DNA of 53,534 nucleotides from Bacteroidota bacterium (GCA_039821555.1 JBCBNX010000023.1:1-53534); one strand, 5' to 3'; shown: positions 41,540-50,689, numbered from the stretch's first letter. Numbers and translations: made by a program. Notes: a model not told the origin generated them from the letters alone.

Positions 41540-44500
41540 ATGCGTCTGCTCTTTGTCTTGCTTCTGGGTCTCGGCCTGACCCTCCCCGCTGCAGCGCAGC
41601 AGCCCACCCCCGCCGACCCGGACGTGCTCCTCCAAGGCTTCTACTGGAACGTCCACCCCGGCGACGCCGCACAGAACAACGACGGCATCTGGTGGGACTC
41701 GCTCCGCACCCAGGCCCAAACCTTCGTCGACGCAGGCGTGCAGACGATCTGGCTCCCGTCGCCCTTCAAGGGCCTCGCTGGGCGCTGGAGCATGGGCTAC
41801 GATATCTACGACTACTACGACCTCGGTGCCTTCGAGAACAAGTTCACGCGCCGGACCCGCTTCGGCACCGTCGAGGAGTTTCAGGCCATGATGGGCGAGT
41901 TCGACCGCGTCGGCCTGCGGAAGATGGTCGACGCCGTTCTCAACCACCGCGACGGGGCCGACGCCCAGAGCCGCGTCGACTGCTGGTATGGGGCTGGCCA
42001 GGGCCCGCTGCGTTTCAACGTCTTCAACCCCAACAGCGGGCGCTTCCCCGCCACGGCGCGCAACTTCCACCCCAATGGCGACGAGTGCAACGAGGATGCG
42101 CCCTACAACGACCCCGTCTTCGCCCAGGACCAGGCCTACTTCACCGACCTCAACACGACGCTCGACCCCGGCGCGCCGAACGACGGCTGGTTCTACGGCC
42201 CGCACCGCCTCGGCTTCAATGCGGACTCGCTCGTAGCGTGGGGCCGCTACCTCTTCGACGACCTCGAGTTTGACGAGGTGCGCGTGGACGCGATCAAGCA
42301 CATCGACCCGGCCTTCCTCGCGCCGTGGCTCGTCGAGGTGCGCGACGGGAGCCAGCCCTACGCCGTCGGCGAGTTCTTTGGGTCGAACCCCGAGATCCAG
42401 AACTACATCGGGCAGGTCAACCGCTTCAACTCGTCGTTCCCCGAGCCGGGCGCGCCGGGCCGCGACGCCAACCTCGCTGGCTTCGACTTCGGCCTCCGGT
42501 TCGCGCTCAAGGACATGGCCAACAGTGGCGGCTTCTACGACATGCGCAACCTGAACTCGGTCGGGCTGCACTTCAACGGGGTTGATCCCTTCCGCGTTGC
42601 CACGTTTGTGGACAACCACGACTTCGACCGCATCGGCTACGTCGGTGCCGACTGCAACGACCCCGACGCGATTCGCTTCGGGCTCACCTGCCTCAAGTTC
42701 AGCATCGACAGTGGCCACGACCCCGTCATCAGCCGCAAGAACCTCGGCTACGCCTACATCATGGCCGCCGAAGGCCGCCCCACGGTCTTCTACAAGGACT
42801 TTGTCTGGTTCGGTCTGGAGAAAGAACTCACCTGGCTGATGGCCATGCGTCGCACCTTCGCCCAGGGCGAATCGACGCCGCTCGGGAGCCTGAATCCGAA
42901 CCCCGAGCTGCCGCAGGCCGACGTGTTCGTACTGCGCCGCGAGGGCTTCGGCACGCCGCGCTACGGCAGCCTCATGGTCATCAACGACAACGGCAACGCC
43001 AAGCTCGGCGGCTTCGTGGACAGCCCGCACGTCAACTTCGAGTTCAAGGACTACACCGACTCGTTCCTCTTCACGACCACGCAGGTCTTCGCCGACAGCC
43101 GCGTGCGCGTGGAGGCCGAGCCGAGCAACTACGCCTGGTATGCGCCGACCGGCCTCTACCCGCGAGCGCCCGGTATGGCCGCCCCGTCGTTCGAGGTCGA
43201 GTCCGCGCCGGGCGGGAAGCTGCACTTCGTCGCGCTGCGCGCTGAGGACGCGGCCAGCCTCCAGGTCAACGGTGCACCGATCCAGCCGGGTGACGAGGTT
43301 GCCGTGATGGGACCGTCGGCCGATCCGATGAAGGCCGCCGGGCTCGGGCGTGTCGGCCTGGCGACGCAGTGGGACGGCGTGCACGACATGGTGATCGAGG
43401 TGCTCGGGGAAGACGTCTCCAGCCGTCTCGCTTCGGGCGCTCCGCTGCGCCTCGTCGTCCACGACGCCAGCGCAGGCACCTACGTGGAGGCTGGCGAGGT
43501 CACATGGGCACCCGTAGGCACCGGATTCACCTTCAACCCCGACCGGCCCGCGTCGCGCGGGGGCGCGTTCCCGCTCACGGCCAACGCCGACGCAGGCGCC
43601 TACGCAGCGGGCGCGATCTCGTACGTGACGGCGTTCTCCGCGGGCGAGGGCGGCGGCGGTGGTGTCCAGGGACCCGACCTGGGCGTGACGGCCTCCTTCA
43701 ACTTTAGCGGGGCCGACAGCGGCACGATCACCGCCATCGTGACCAACCTTGGCACTGTACCCTTCGAGCGAGTACGAGTGCTGCTGAATCCAATCACCGA
43801 CGTCGAGACGGACGACGACCGCACGCTCGTGGGCGTGCTGGCTCCTGGCGAGTCCAAACCCGCCACCTTCGCCTTCACGAACGCGGGATCAGATGCGTTC
43901 ACCATCGTCCGTGCCAAAGACCTCGACACACGCTTGCGCGACGAGGTGAACGACGACAACAACAACGTTTCGCTCGCGCTCGAACCGAACAGCGGAACTG
44001 ACGAGACCCCGCCGCGCATCACGGGCTCCATCAAGAAGAACAAGTACGAGGGCACGGCCTCGGACGGTGGCTCAGGTGTCGCCTCGATCACGCTCGGTGG
44101 CGATGCAACCAACATCGAACTCGTCGTTGAGCCGTTCTCGCCGGGTGCGCCCTCCGTTGGGTTCGACGTGAAGCTGATCAACCGCCGCGAGCGCGGGTTC
44201 GGGACGATTCAGGTCACCGATGGGGCGGGCAACGCCGAGACGCTCTTCGTGGACAGCGGCGAGCGCTTCGGCCCGGGCTCGCTCGCGGCGTTGCAGATCA
44301 TGGAGCCGGAGATTGAGACGGCGTTGCTGGGCAACCATCCCAACCCCTTCAACCCGGCTACGCTGCTTCGCTTTACGCTCGCTGAAGCGATGCCTGTCAC
44401 GTTAGTGGTGTACGACGTGCTCGGCCGTGAGGTCGCTGTGCTGGCCGAAGGCGAGCATCAGGCAGGCCTCCACGAGGTGTCGTTCGATGCGACCGCGCTG

Positions 44501-44575
44501 CCGAGTGGTGTGTACTTCTACCGCCTCGATACGCCCGAGATGACCGACTCCAAACGCATGTTGTTGCTGAAGTAG
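41540..44575 (+). CDS. Secreted GH13 alpha-amylase with C-terminal sorting domain
   Basis: 1011 residues. Signal peptide 1-19. The GH13 catalytic barrel runs about 28-420: region I DAVLNHR (131-137), region II EVRVDAIKH with the nucleophile D250, region III VGEFF with acid/base E278, and region IV FVDNHD with D361. A beta C-domain and linker follow, then a CARDB-like domain (about 715-800, GVTASFNFSGADSGTITAIV) and, last, a sorting domain (LGNHPNPFNPATLLRFTL, VYDVLGREVAVLAEG, LPSGVYFYRL). It should cleave alpha-1,4-glucan outside the cell or on its surface. A LacI-type operator overlaps its promoter. Confidence 0.93.
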   Translation: MRLLFVLLLGLGLTLPAAAQQPTPADPDVLLQGFYWNVHPGDAAQNNDGIWWDSLRTQAQTFVDAGVQTIWLPSPFKGLAGRWSMGYDIYDYYDLGAFENKFTRRTRFGTVEEFQAMMGEFDRVGLRKMVDAVLNHRDGADAQSRVDCWYGAGQGPLRFNVFNPNSGRFPATARNFHPNGDECNEDAPYNDPVFAQDQAYFTDLNTTLDPGAPNDGWFYGPHRLGFNADSLVAWGRYLFDDLEFDEVRVDAIKHIDPAFLAPWLVEVRDGSQPYAVGEFFGSNPEIQNYIGQVNRFNSSFPEPGAPGRDANLAGFDFGLRFALKDMANSGGFYDMRNLNSVGLHFNGVDPFRVATFVDNHDFDRIGYVGADCNDPDAIRFGLTCLKFSIDSGHDPVISRKNLGYAYIMAAEGRPTVFYKDFVWFGLEKELTWLMAMRRTFAQGESTPLGSLNPNPELPQADVFVLRREGFGTPRYGSLMVINDNGNAKLGGFVDSPHVNFEFKDYTDSFLFTTTQVFADSRVRVEAEPSNYAWYAPTGLYPRAPGMAAPSFEVESAPGGKLHFVALRAEDAASLQVNGAPIQPGDEVAVMGPSADPMKAAGLGRVGLATQWDGVHDMVIEVLGEDVSSRLASGAPLRLVVHDASAGTYVEAGEVTWAPVGTGFTFNPDRPASRGGAFPLTANADAGAYAAGAISYVTAFSAGEGGGGGVQGPDLGVTASFNFSGADSGTITAIVTNLGTVPFERVRVLLNPITDVETDDDRTLVGVLAPGESKPATFAFTNAGSDAFTIVRAKDLDTRLRDEVNDDNNNVSLALEPNSGTDETPPRITGSIKKNKYEGTASDGGSGVASITLGGDATNIELVVEPFSPGAPSVGFDVKLINRRERGFGTIQVTDGAGNAETLFVDSGERFGPGSLAALQIMEPEIETALLGNHPNPFNPATLLRFTLAEAMPVTLVVYDVLGREVAVLAEGEHQAGLHEVSFDATALPSGVYFYRLDTPEMTDSKRMLLLK

Positions 44576-44628
44576 GGTCCTGCAAAGGCCGCTGTATAAA
44601 AATAGTCACGTTTTTGTGTAACGAAGCC

Positions 44629-44657
44629 TTTACGTTTCGGCCTTCAATCTTTACTTT
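44629..44657 (+). promoter_or_regulatory. Promoter for the CpeT-like gene
   Basis: TTTACG (44629-44634), 17 bp, TACTTT (44652-44657). The -10 is identical to that of the tRNA-Thr promoter at 52656-52684. Transcription would begin near 44664. Confidence 0.55.
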
Positions 44658-44668
44658 AACCCTATCTC

Positions 44669-44743
44669 GGTCGCCCACCGTGATGTTGCGCTTCTGGAGG
44701 GGAAGCTCAGCGTCGCAGGGCGACCGATTTTTTTGCCCCTGCG
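44669..44743 (+). promoter_or_regulatory. Candidate attenuator leader before the CpeT-like gene
   Basis: Terminator form: GTCGC (44712-44716)/GCGAC (44720-44724) followed by T7 (44728-44734). Competing form 1: GGTCGCCC (44669-44676) is the exact complement of GGGCGACC (44718-44725) and removes the terminator stem. Competing form 2: CGCAGGG (44714-44720) pairs with CCCTGCG (44737-44743), also excluding it and ending just before the ribosome-binding site. The pairings are visible; regulation is inferred. Confidence 0.5.
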
Positions 44744-44755
44744 AGAAGGAGTGTC

Positions 44756-45400
44756 GTGCTCGAACGAACGATCCAGGTCATCGGGCTCCTGGGTCTGTTG
44801 CTGGGCGTCGGTTGCCAGGCGATGCGTCCCGCAGCCGACCCGTCATCCCGTCTTGACCAGCTGGCGGCTCAGCTGACAGGCAGCTTCAGCAGCACTGCCC
44901 AAGCCGAGGCCGATTCGACCTATTTCGACATCCGGCTGCAGGCCGCGCCTATCTGGACGGAGCGCTCAGACGGGCCGTGGCTCTACGTCGAGCAGGCCGC
45001 CGCGTCAGCGCTGAGTCGTCCTTACCGGCAGCGGGTCTACCACCTGTCGGCACGCGCCGACGGTACGCTCGTGAGCGCGGTGTACGAACTCCCCGGGCAG
45101 GCACTCGCCTACGCGGGAGCCTGGCAAACCCCCACACAGTTCAATACGCTTGAGCCAAGCCAACTGGTCGAGCGAACCGGATGTGCGGTGCTGTTGCGCC
45201 CTGATCAACAAGACCGCTTCATAGGCGCAACGCACGAAGACGACTGCCAGAGTTCGCTGCGCGGGGCGACCTACGCCACCAGCGAGGTCGAGATTGGCCC
45301 AGAGGGCATGACGAGTTGGGACCGAGGGTATGCCGCTGATGGTACCCAGGTCTGGGGTGCTGTGACGGGGCCGTATCGGTTTGACCGCATCGACGGCTAG
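44756..45400 (+). CDS. CpcT/CpeT-like lipoprotein
   Basis: 214 residues from GTG 44756, with an AGAAGGAG ribosome-binding site 5 bases upstream, which fixes the start. Lipobox LLGVGC gives lipidated C20. The body matches the CpcT/CpeT chromophore-lyase fold: QLTGSFSSTAQAEADSTYFD, then AAPIWTERSDGPWLYVEQA, PYRQRVYHLS. In cyanobacteria these attach bilins to phycobiliprotein. There is no phycobilisome gene here, so another ligand or an envelope role is likely. A lipoprotein signal is unlike the cyanobacterial lyases. Confidence 0.8.
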   Translation: MLERTIQVIGLLGLLLGVGCQAMRPAADPSSRLDQLAAQLTGSFSSTAQAEADSTYFDIRLQAAPIWTERSDGPWLYVEQAAASALSRPYRQRVYHLSARADGTLVSAVYELPGQALAYAGAWQTPTQFNTLEPSQLVERTGCAVLLRPDQQDRFIGATHEDDCQSSLRGATYATSEVEIGPEGMTSWDRGYAADGTQVWGAVTGPYRFDRIDG

Positions 45401-45519
45401 CTTCTGGTCGCGCTATGGACGCTCGCAAGGTCTGCGCGAAGAGCGCAGGCAGACGGGATCCAACGCCCCCGGCCGCGCTTACGGGCACCCGTATACCCAG
45501 CCAATAATCCTTGACGACC

Positions 45520-46257
45520 ATGCTCACCCGGATCTTTGCAGCCCTGCTTCTCCTCGTGCTCGTGGCCCCTGCCGCGGCCGCGCAAGACGCGCTCGCGTTC
45601 AACGCGACGACGCACGACTTCGGCGAGATCATGGAGGGTGACGTGGCGACGACCACCTTCACCTTCACCAACGAGAGCACGGCGCCGGTTCGACTCCTGG
45701 AGGTCCGCCCGTCATGTGGTTGTACGGCGCCGGACTGGTCACGCGAGCCCGTGGCCCCAGGCGAAGCAGGAAGCGTCACCGTGGCCTACGACTCAAGTGG
45801 ACGCCCGGGCGCCTTCTCGCGAGACGTAACCGTACGTGCAGAGACCGTCGGCGAGGACGGAAGCACGGCACTCGCCCCGGTCTCCCTCACCGTCACGGGC
45901 ACCGTCGCCGTGACCACGCTCGCGGGCGGGCCGCAGCAGGGCAGCCTGATGCTCAGCGCCGATGCGCACGACTTCGGCACTGTCTCACCCGGGCGCGTGG
46001 TGCACACCTTCCTGGTTCAGAATAAAGGTGACCGCCCTGTGCGTCTCCAGGGCGCGGCCGTGTACGGTGGCGAGGTCGAGGTGGTGCTTCCCGACACGCC
46101 GCTCTTCGTCGGCGACCTCGCCGAGGTCTTCGTGGCGGTGAACACCGATGCCGTCGAGGGCAAGGCGTTCGACATCGCCGTGGTGCTTGACACGACGGAC
46201 GAGACGCAGCCGAAGAAGTCGCTGCGGCTCACCGGACGGATGGCATCGGGCGAATAG
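45520..46257 (+). CDS. DUF1573 secreted protein
   Basis: 245 residues. Signal peptide 1-21 (PAAAAQ). Two DUF1573/ASPM-like Ig domains: NATTHDFGEIMEGDVATTTF, then VRPSCGCTAPDW (the CGC feature), and a second SADAHDFGTVSPGRVVHTF. Widely found in Bacteroidetes; no biochemical function known, probably periplasmic or surface protein. ATG 45520 (MLTRIFAALL) begins the signal peptide; a TTG at 45511 in frame is less likely. Confidence 0.85.
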   Translation: MLTRIFAALLLLVLVAPAAAAQDALAFNATTHDFGEIMEGDVATTTFTFTNESTAPVRLLEVRPSCGCTAPDWSREPVAPGEAGSVTVAYDSSGRPGAFSRDVTVRAETVGEDGSTALAPVSLTVTGTVAVTTLAGGPQQGSLMLSADAHDFGTVSPGRVVHTFLVQNKGDRPVRLQGAAVYGGEVEVVLPDTPLFVGDLAEVFVAVNTDAVEGKAFDIAVVLDTTDETQPKKSLRLTGRMASGE

Positions 46258-46302
46258 ACGGTGTCTCGGCGGCGGATTGAAGACGGCCGCGAGCCCGTCG
46301 CC

Positions 46303-47508
46303 TCACGCCACGGTCAGGGCTTGGTCGAGGTCGGCGAGGAGGTCGGCCTCGTCTTCCACGCCGACCGACAGGCGGATGAGCGAGTCGGGGAGGCCCGCCG
46401 CGCGGCGCACCTCGGCGGGGATCGAGCCGTGCGTCATCGAGGCCGGGTGCGAGATGAGGCTCTCGACACCGCCTAGGCTCTCCGCCAGGCTGAAGACGCG
46501 CGTGGCTGCCATCACGTCCATCGCCACGTCCAGCGCGTCGTTGACCAACTCGAACGACACCATCCCGCCGAACGCAGGCGTCCCTGCCGGGGTCTGCATC
46601 TGCCGAGCGGCAATGGCATGACCGGGGTGGTCGTCGAAGCCGGGAAAGCGTACGCGGGCGACCTTCGGGTGGTCGCGCAGGAAGCGGGCCACGGCGTCCG
46701 CGTTGGCGCAGTGGCGCTCCATGCGCAGGTGCAGCGTCTTCGTCGCGCGGAGGACGAGGAAGCAGTCCATCGGGCCGGGCGCCGCGCCGGTCGCCTTGAT
46801 CTGAAACCGCAGCTTCTCGGCCCACCCCTCGTTGCTCGTGAGCACGGCCCCGCCGACCACGTCGGAGTGCCCGCCGAGGTACTTCGTCGTCGAGTGGAGC
46901 ACGAGGTCGGCACCGTGTTCGAGGGGGCGCTGGAGGTAGGGTGACGAGAAGGTGTTGTCCACGACTACGATGGCGTCGGGGCTAACCGCCTTGGTGCGCT
47001 CGGCGAGGGCGGCGATGTCATAGATCCGCAGCAGCGGGTTTGTCGGCGTCTCAATCCAGACGAGCTTGGTCGACGGCTCCAGCATCGCCTCGAACGCGTC
47101 GAGGTCGGTGAGGTCGCCGAAGGAAAAGCGGAGGCCGAACGGCTCGTAGACCTGGCGGAAGAGGCGGTAGGTGCCCCCATAGAGGTCGTTCGTCGAGACG
47201 ATGTGGTCGCCGGGGCGGAGGCTCTTGCACAGCGCGTCGATGGCGGCGACGCCCGAGGCAAACGCGATGCCGTGCGCGGCTCCTTCGAGCGCAGCGAGGT
47301 TGCCTTCGAGCGCGGTGCGCGTCGGGTTGGTGACGCGGGCGTACTCGTGCCCCTGGTGCTCGCCAGGCCGCGCCTGCACGTAGGTCGAGGTCTGGAAGAT
47401 CGGCGTCATGATCGCGCCGGTCGCAGGGTCTGGAGCCTGGCCCGCATGCACGGCGCGGGTGCCAAAACCGAGGGGGGCAGAGCCGAGGGCATCGGGGGAA
47501 GTAGCCAT
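46303..47508 (-). CDS. Cystathionine gamma-synthase/lyase family PLP enzyme
   Basis: 401 residues. The PLP lysine is in LVLHSTTKYLGGHSDVVGG; other family blocks are YARVTNPTRTALEGNLAALEG, FASGVAAIDALCKSL, VWIETPTNPLLRIYDI and the C-terminal SLGGVESLISHPASMTHG. It belongs to transsulfuration (cysteine/methionine metabolism); synthase (MetB) versus lyase activity cannot be decided from sequence alone. ATG 47508 (MATSPDALGSAPLGFGTRAVHAG) is chosen. Its leader holds the strong hairpin at 47537-47563. Confidence 0.9.
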   Translation of the reverse strand: MATSPDALGSAPLGFGTRAVHAGQAPDPATGAIMTPIFQTSTYVQARPGEHQGHEYARVTNPTRTALEGNLAALEGAAHGIAFASGVAAIDALCKSLRPGDHIVSTNDLYGGTYRLFRQVYEPFGLRFSFGDLTDLDAFEAMLEPSTKLVWIETPTNPLLRIYDIAALAERTKAVSPDAIVVVDNTFSSPYLQRPLEHGADLVLHSTTKYLGGHSDVVGGAVLTSNEGWAEKLRFQIKATGAAPGPMDCFLVLRATKTLHLRMERHCANADAVARFLRDHPKVARVRFPGFDDHPGHAIAARQMQTPAGTPAFGGMVSFELVNDALDVAMDVMAATRVFSLAESLGGVESLISHPASMTHGSIPAEVRRAAGLPDSLIRLSVGVEDEADLLADLDQALTVA

Positions 47509-47536
47509 CGAAGCAGAAAGAAGCAGGTAAAGAGAA

Positions 47537-47563
47537 GGGGCGTGGCCTGAGAAGCCACGCCCC
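47537..47563 (-). terminator. Strong hairpin between the TPR lipoprotein and the cystathionine-synthase gene
   Basis: GGGGCGTGGC (47537-47546) pairs exactly with GCCACGCCCC (47554-47563). On the minus strand it is followed by TTCTCTTTACC, a pyrimidine-rich but not pure T tract. Best read as terminator of the upstream TPR gene; being in the leader of a Met/Cys enzyme it could also be regulatory, but I see no SAM-riboswitch core. Confidence 0.65.
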
Positions 47564-47611
47564 AACGAACAGACAGAAACGCGCGGGTGATCCGGCGCGG
47601 GTCTAGATCGG

Positions 47612-48841
47612 CTAGTTCAGGTCGATCCCAGCGCACTCGGCGGCGTCGCGTGCTTGCTCGTCCATGCGGAGCTGCGCGTAGACCTGGAAGAGCGCGTTGC
47701 AGACCTGCGAGGCGTCGTCGCCGTTGGCTTCGTTGAGCTCGCGGGCAGCCTCATAGTGCGGGAGCGCCGTCTCGAATAGCTCGGTGCGCTGGGCCTCGAG
47801 TTGCTCGATCTCGGCGGCGTCCGCATTGGTGTCCATCTCCTCGATCTGGTCGTAGAGATCGACCGCCTCGTTCTGGAAGGAGGCCCCGAGGTTGAAGAGC
47901 GCGCGAGCACTTGGTTCGCCTTGCGCCTCATATAGCTCGACGGCCTTCATGAGCTGCATCTGGGCTTCCTCGTAGCGGTTGGCCTGGAGGAGCAGCGAGC
48001 CGTAGTTGTAGACATACTGCGCGTTGTCCGGGTTCGCCGCGATGATGCCCTCGTAGGTGGCCATGGCGCGGTCCATCTCGCCGGCACGCTGGAGGGCATT
48101 GAGCAGCTCGATCTGGAGGCCCTCGTCGCCAGGGTAGGCGGCGACGCCTGCTTCGAGCGTGGCCGAGGCCTTGCTGTTCATCTCGGCGGCCTTCTCCGTC
48201 ATCTCGGCGGCTTCGGCGTTGGCGGCCTGCTCGACGTAGACGCGGGCGAGGTAGGTGTAGGCGTCGGCGTCGGCGTCGCCATTGGCAATGGCCATTTCAA
48301 GCGGCTCGACGGCGCTCTCGGAGCTCCCCGCGGCAATGAAGGCCAGCCCAGCGTTGAAGTGCCCGTCGGTCGAATCCGGCAGGACCATCCCAGCGTTCTT
48401 AAACGACTCGGCGGCAGCCATGTAGGCCGACTGGTCTTCGGCACCGCGCTGGAACGAGCGCGAGCCGGCCTGCATCTCGTTGATCCAGAGCGTGGTGACG
48501 GCATTCTGGACGTCGGCGTCTGGCTCGGGCGTCAGCTCCTGCGCGCGGTTGAGGGCCATCAGCGCCTCCTCGACGAGCGGGCGACGGGCGACGGCGTCGC
48601 GCTCGTCGTTGGCGATCTGCGTGAGGGCCTGGCCCTTGATGATGAGCGCCTGAACGTTGTCCGGGTTGGTTTCGAGGGCGAGGTTGACGAGCTCGAGCGC
48701 GCGGGCGTGGTCGTTGTTGCGCATCTCGAGCTTGGCGCCCTCGACGTTGGGGTCGCTGGCGCAACCATCGGCCCCGACGAGCAGGAGCGTAGCCAGCGCG
48801 AGCGCGGGCACGAGGAGAAGGCGGGGGAACGTACGGGTCAT
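47612..48841 (-). CDS. TPR-repeat lipoprotein
   Basis: 409 residues. Lipobox GADGC puts the lipidated cysteine at C27. From residue 36 on, tetratricopeptide repeats (HARALELVNLALETNPDNVQ, DGHFNAGLAFIAAGSSESA, ATYEGIIAANPDNAQYVYNY, YNYGSLLLQANRYEEAQMQL) give about seven helix pairs, which bind partner proteins. A coiled segment (LYDQIEEMDTNADAAEIEQL) lies near the end. Outer-membrane lipoproteins of this type often take part in envelope assembly; no specific role can be read. ATG 48841 begins the signal. Confidence 0.85.
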   Translation of the reverse strand: MTRTFPRLLLVPALALATLLLVGADGCASDPNVEGAKLEMRNNDHARALELVNLALETNPDNVQALIIKGQALTQIANDERDAVARRPLVEEALMALNRAQELTPEPDADVQNAVTTLWINEMQAGSRSFQRGAEDQSAYMAAAESFKNAGMVLPDSTDGHFNAGLAFIAAGSSESAVEPLEMAIANGDADADAYTYLARVYVEQAANAEAAEMTEKAAEMNSKASATLEAGVAAYPGDEGLQIELLNALQRAGEMDRAMATYEGIIAANPDNAQYVYNYGSLLLQANRYEEAQMQLMKAVELYEAQGEPSARALFNLGASFQNEAVDLYDQIEEMDTNADAAEIEQLEAQRTELFETALPHYEAARELNEANGDDASQVCNALFQVYAQLRMDEQARDAAECAGIDLN

Positions 48842-49268
48842 GATCTGGCGGGCTGTGTGGTACGAGTGACGAGGCCGCTGCGGTGGGCGACATGCGCTGC
48901 GACACTGCCGGGCGGCGCAGGAGACCAAGGCGGTTGGCTCGGGTCGACGGCGCACGGAATAGGGTAGCTGGATTGCGCCTCAAGGGCGTTGAGGCACAGC
49001 CTGTAAAAGCTACGCTGTGCCTCGCTGATCAACAATGCAGCGCACCGACCAACGCCTCAGCCTATGCACGACTTGCCAGCTTTTTCGTGCGAAGCGCGTA
49101 GGTACACAGGGTCAGGGGGCCTCGTGCGGCCGCGTTCAGGCCATGTAGGGCGGGTGGAAGGGCTGGGGTGCCGAGTGCTGGATAGGCTCGTGATCTGCGC
49201 GCGTCTGCAGGAGTTTGTGGAGCGACTAGCTGTCACAAAGCGAAGGACTTGGGAGGAGAGGCAGATCG

Positions 49269-49300
49269 TTTTCCACAGCCGGATGTGGGAATGTGCAAAA
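49269..49300. other. Two DnaA-box-like 9-mers
   Basis: TTTTCCACA (49269-49277) and, in reverse, TTTTGCACA (49292-49300) each match the TTATNCACA consensus at 8 of 9 positions. They are 14 bases apart, just before the queA promoter. Two imperfect boxes are not enough to call an origin. Confidence 0.25.
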
Positions 49301-49304
49301 CCTT

Positions 49305-49333
49305 TTGGTACCCCTCCAAAACGCGGTTATATT
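49305..49333 (+). promoter_or_regulatory. queA promoter
   Basis: TTGGTA (49305-49310), 17 bp, TATATT (49328-49333). Start near 49340. Confidence 0.6.
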
Positions 49334-49546
49334 CGCCCCCGGTCGCATGCGGATACGACGAACGTGGACCGTCAACGACGGTCGCCCCGAACCCCGACGG
49401 ACGCAGCCCCGTGCCTCGCCCTCATGCGGCGGCGCCGTGCTCCACCCGTCGAGCCGCGAAGCAGGCCCTCACCCCACCGTCCCCGTGCTCGATCCTCTAT
49501 GCGCCTGGATACCGCCCCCGCCGCGTTCCGGCACACTATCGCCCCG

Positions 49547-50593
49547 ATGAAGCTGACGGATTTCGTCTACGACTATCCGAAGGCCGCCATCGCGAAGTAT
49601 CCAGCCGAGCCGCGCCAGACGGCCCGCCTGATGGTGATCGACCGTCAGAGCCGGACCGTGGAGCACCGAACCGTCGCCGACCTGCCCGACTACTTTGGGC
49701 CAGGCGATGTCATCGTGGGCAACGACACCGCCGTGTTTCCGGCGCGACTTTACGGGCGCAAGGAGAAGACCGGTGCGAAGATCGAGGTCTTCCTGCTGCG
49801 CGAACTCAACCCGGAGACGCGGCTCTGGGACGTGATCGTCGACCCCGCGCGCAAGATCCGCGTGGGCAACAAGCTGTACTTCGACGGCGACCTCGTCGCC
49901 GAGGTGATCGACAACACGACGAGCCGGGGACGGACCATCCGCTTCTGCTTCGAGGGGTCGCCCCAGGACCTCTACGACCTCATCGACCGCCACGGCACTA
50001 CGCCGATCCCGCACTACTGCCGCCGGCCTGCGGAGCCAGAGGACCGCGAACGCTACCAGTCGCCCTTCGCCCGGCACCGCGGCGCAGTCGCAGCGCCGGC
50101 CGCCTGTCTCCATTTCGAGGACGCGCTGCTGCGTCGACTTGACGAGAAAGGCGTGGAGGTCCACTGCGTGACACTGCACACGGGACTGGGCACGTTCCGC
50201 CCCGTAGAGGTCGAAGACCTCTCCAAGCACCGCATGGACGTGGAGTACTTCCGCGTGCCCCACGAGACAGCCGAGGCAGTCAACCGCGCGCTCTCGTCGC
50301 CAGCGAACACGGTCACGCTCGCTAGCACGACGTCCGTGCGTGCGGTCGAGTCGAGCCTCTCCGCGCGGCGCCAACTCAAAGGAGGACAGGGCTGGACGGA
50401 CAAGTTCATCTATCCGCCCTACGACTTCCTCATTACCGAGCGGCTGCTGACCAACTTCCACATGCCGCGCTCGACGCTGCTCATGCTCACGGCTGCCTTC
50501 TGCGGGCACGACCTGCTCATGCAGGCCTACAACGAGGCCAAGAAGGAGCAGTATCGCCTTTTCGCCTTCGGCGATGCCATGCTGATTTTGTAG
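49547..50593 (+). CDS. queA: S-adenosylmethionine:tRNA ribosyltransferase-isomerase
   Basis: 348 residues, normal QueA length. Family blocks: KLTDFVYDYPKAAIAKYPAEP at the start, DVIVGNDTAVFPARLYGRK, GTTPIPHYCRR, APAACLHFEDALLRRLDEKG, TLHTGLGTFRPVEVEDL and the C-terminal PYDFLITERLLTNFHMPRSTL. It converts preQ1 in tRNA to epoxyqueuosine, the last steps of queuosine synthesis. ATG 49547 matches the usual start; an ATG at 49499 would add 16 residues. There is a long leader. Confidence 0.95.
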   Translation: MKLTDFVYDYPKAAIAKYPAEPRQTARLMVIDRQSRTVEHRTVADLPDYFGPGDVIVGNDTAVFPARLYGRKEKTGAKIEVFLLRELNPETRLWDVIVDPARKIRVGNKLYFDGDLVAEVIDNTTSRGRTIRFCFEGSPQDLYDLIDRHGTTPIPHYCRRPAEPEDRERYQSPFARHRGAVAAPAACLHFEDALLRRLDEKGVEVHCVTLHTGLGTFRPVEVEDLSKHRMDVEYFRVPHETAEAVNRALSSPANTVTLASTTSVRAVESSLSARRQLKGGQGWTDKFIYPPYDFLITERLLTNFHMPRSTLLMLTAAFCGHDLLMQAYNEAKKEQYRLFAFGDAMLIL

Positions 50594-50689
50594 AGCAAGC
50601 GCCTCCAGCTGGATCGCGCTCGGCATCTGCACGCCCTTCGGCCCGGCACGTACCACCGGTAAGGAGCACCACCGGAAGAGAAGTCAACC

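Larger units (their letters stand above)
48842..49546. other. 705-bp gap upstream of queA
   Basis: No gene is convincing. Contents: a promoter (49305-49333) and a DnaA-box-like cluster (next entries). The 200 bp from the promoter to the queA ATG is an unusually long leader; the reading that continues upstream from queA has poor coding character. Confidence 0.45.

Noticed and set aside
41525..43462. 645-codon open frame antisense to alpha-amylase
   Set aside because: It mirrors the amylase gene, has no signal or domain, and its start lies within the amylase coding region.
47509..47611. SAM riboswitch before the cystathionine-synthase-family gene
   Set aside because: Only a simple hairpin with a pyrimidine tail is present; no conserved SAM-I or SAM-II core elements could be found by eye.
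49269..49300. Replication origin
   Set aside because: Only two imperfect DnaA-like boxes, no AT-rich unwinding element and no dnaA, dnaN or gidA nearby.
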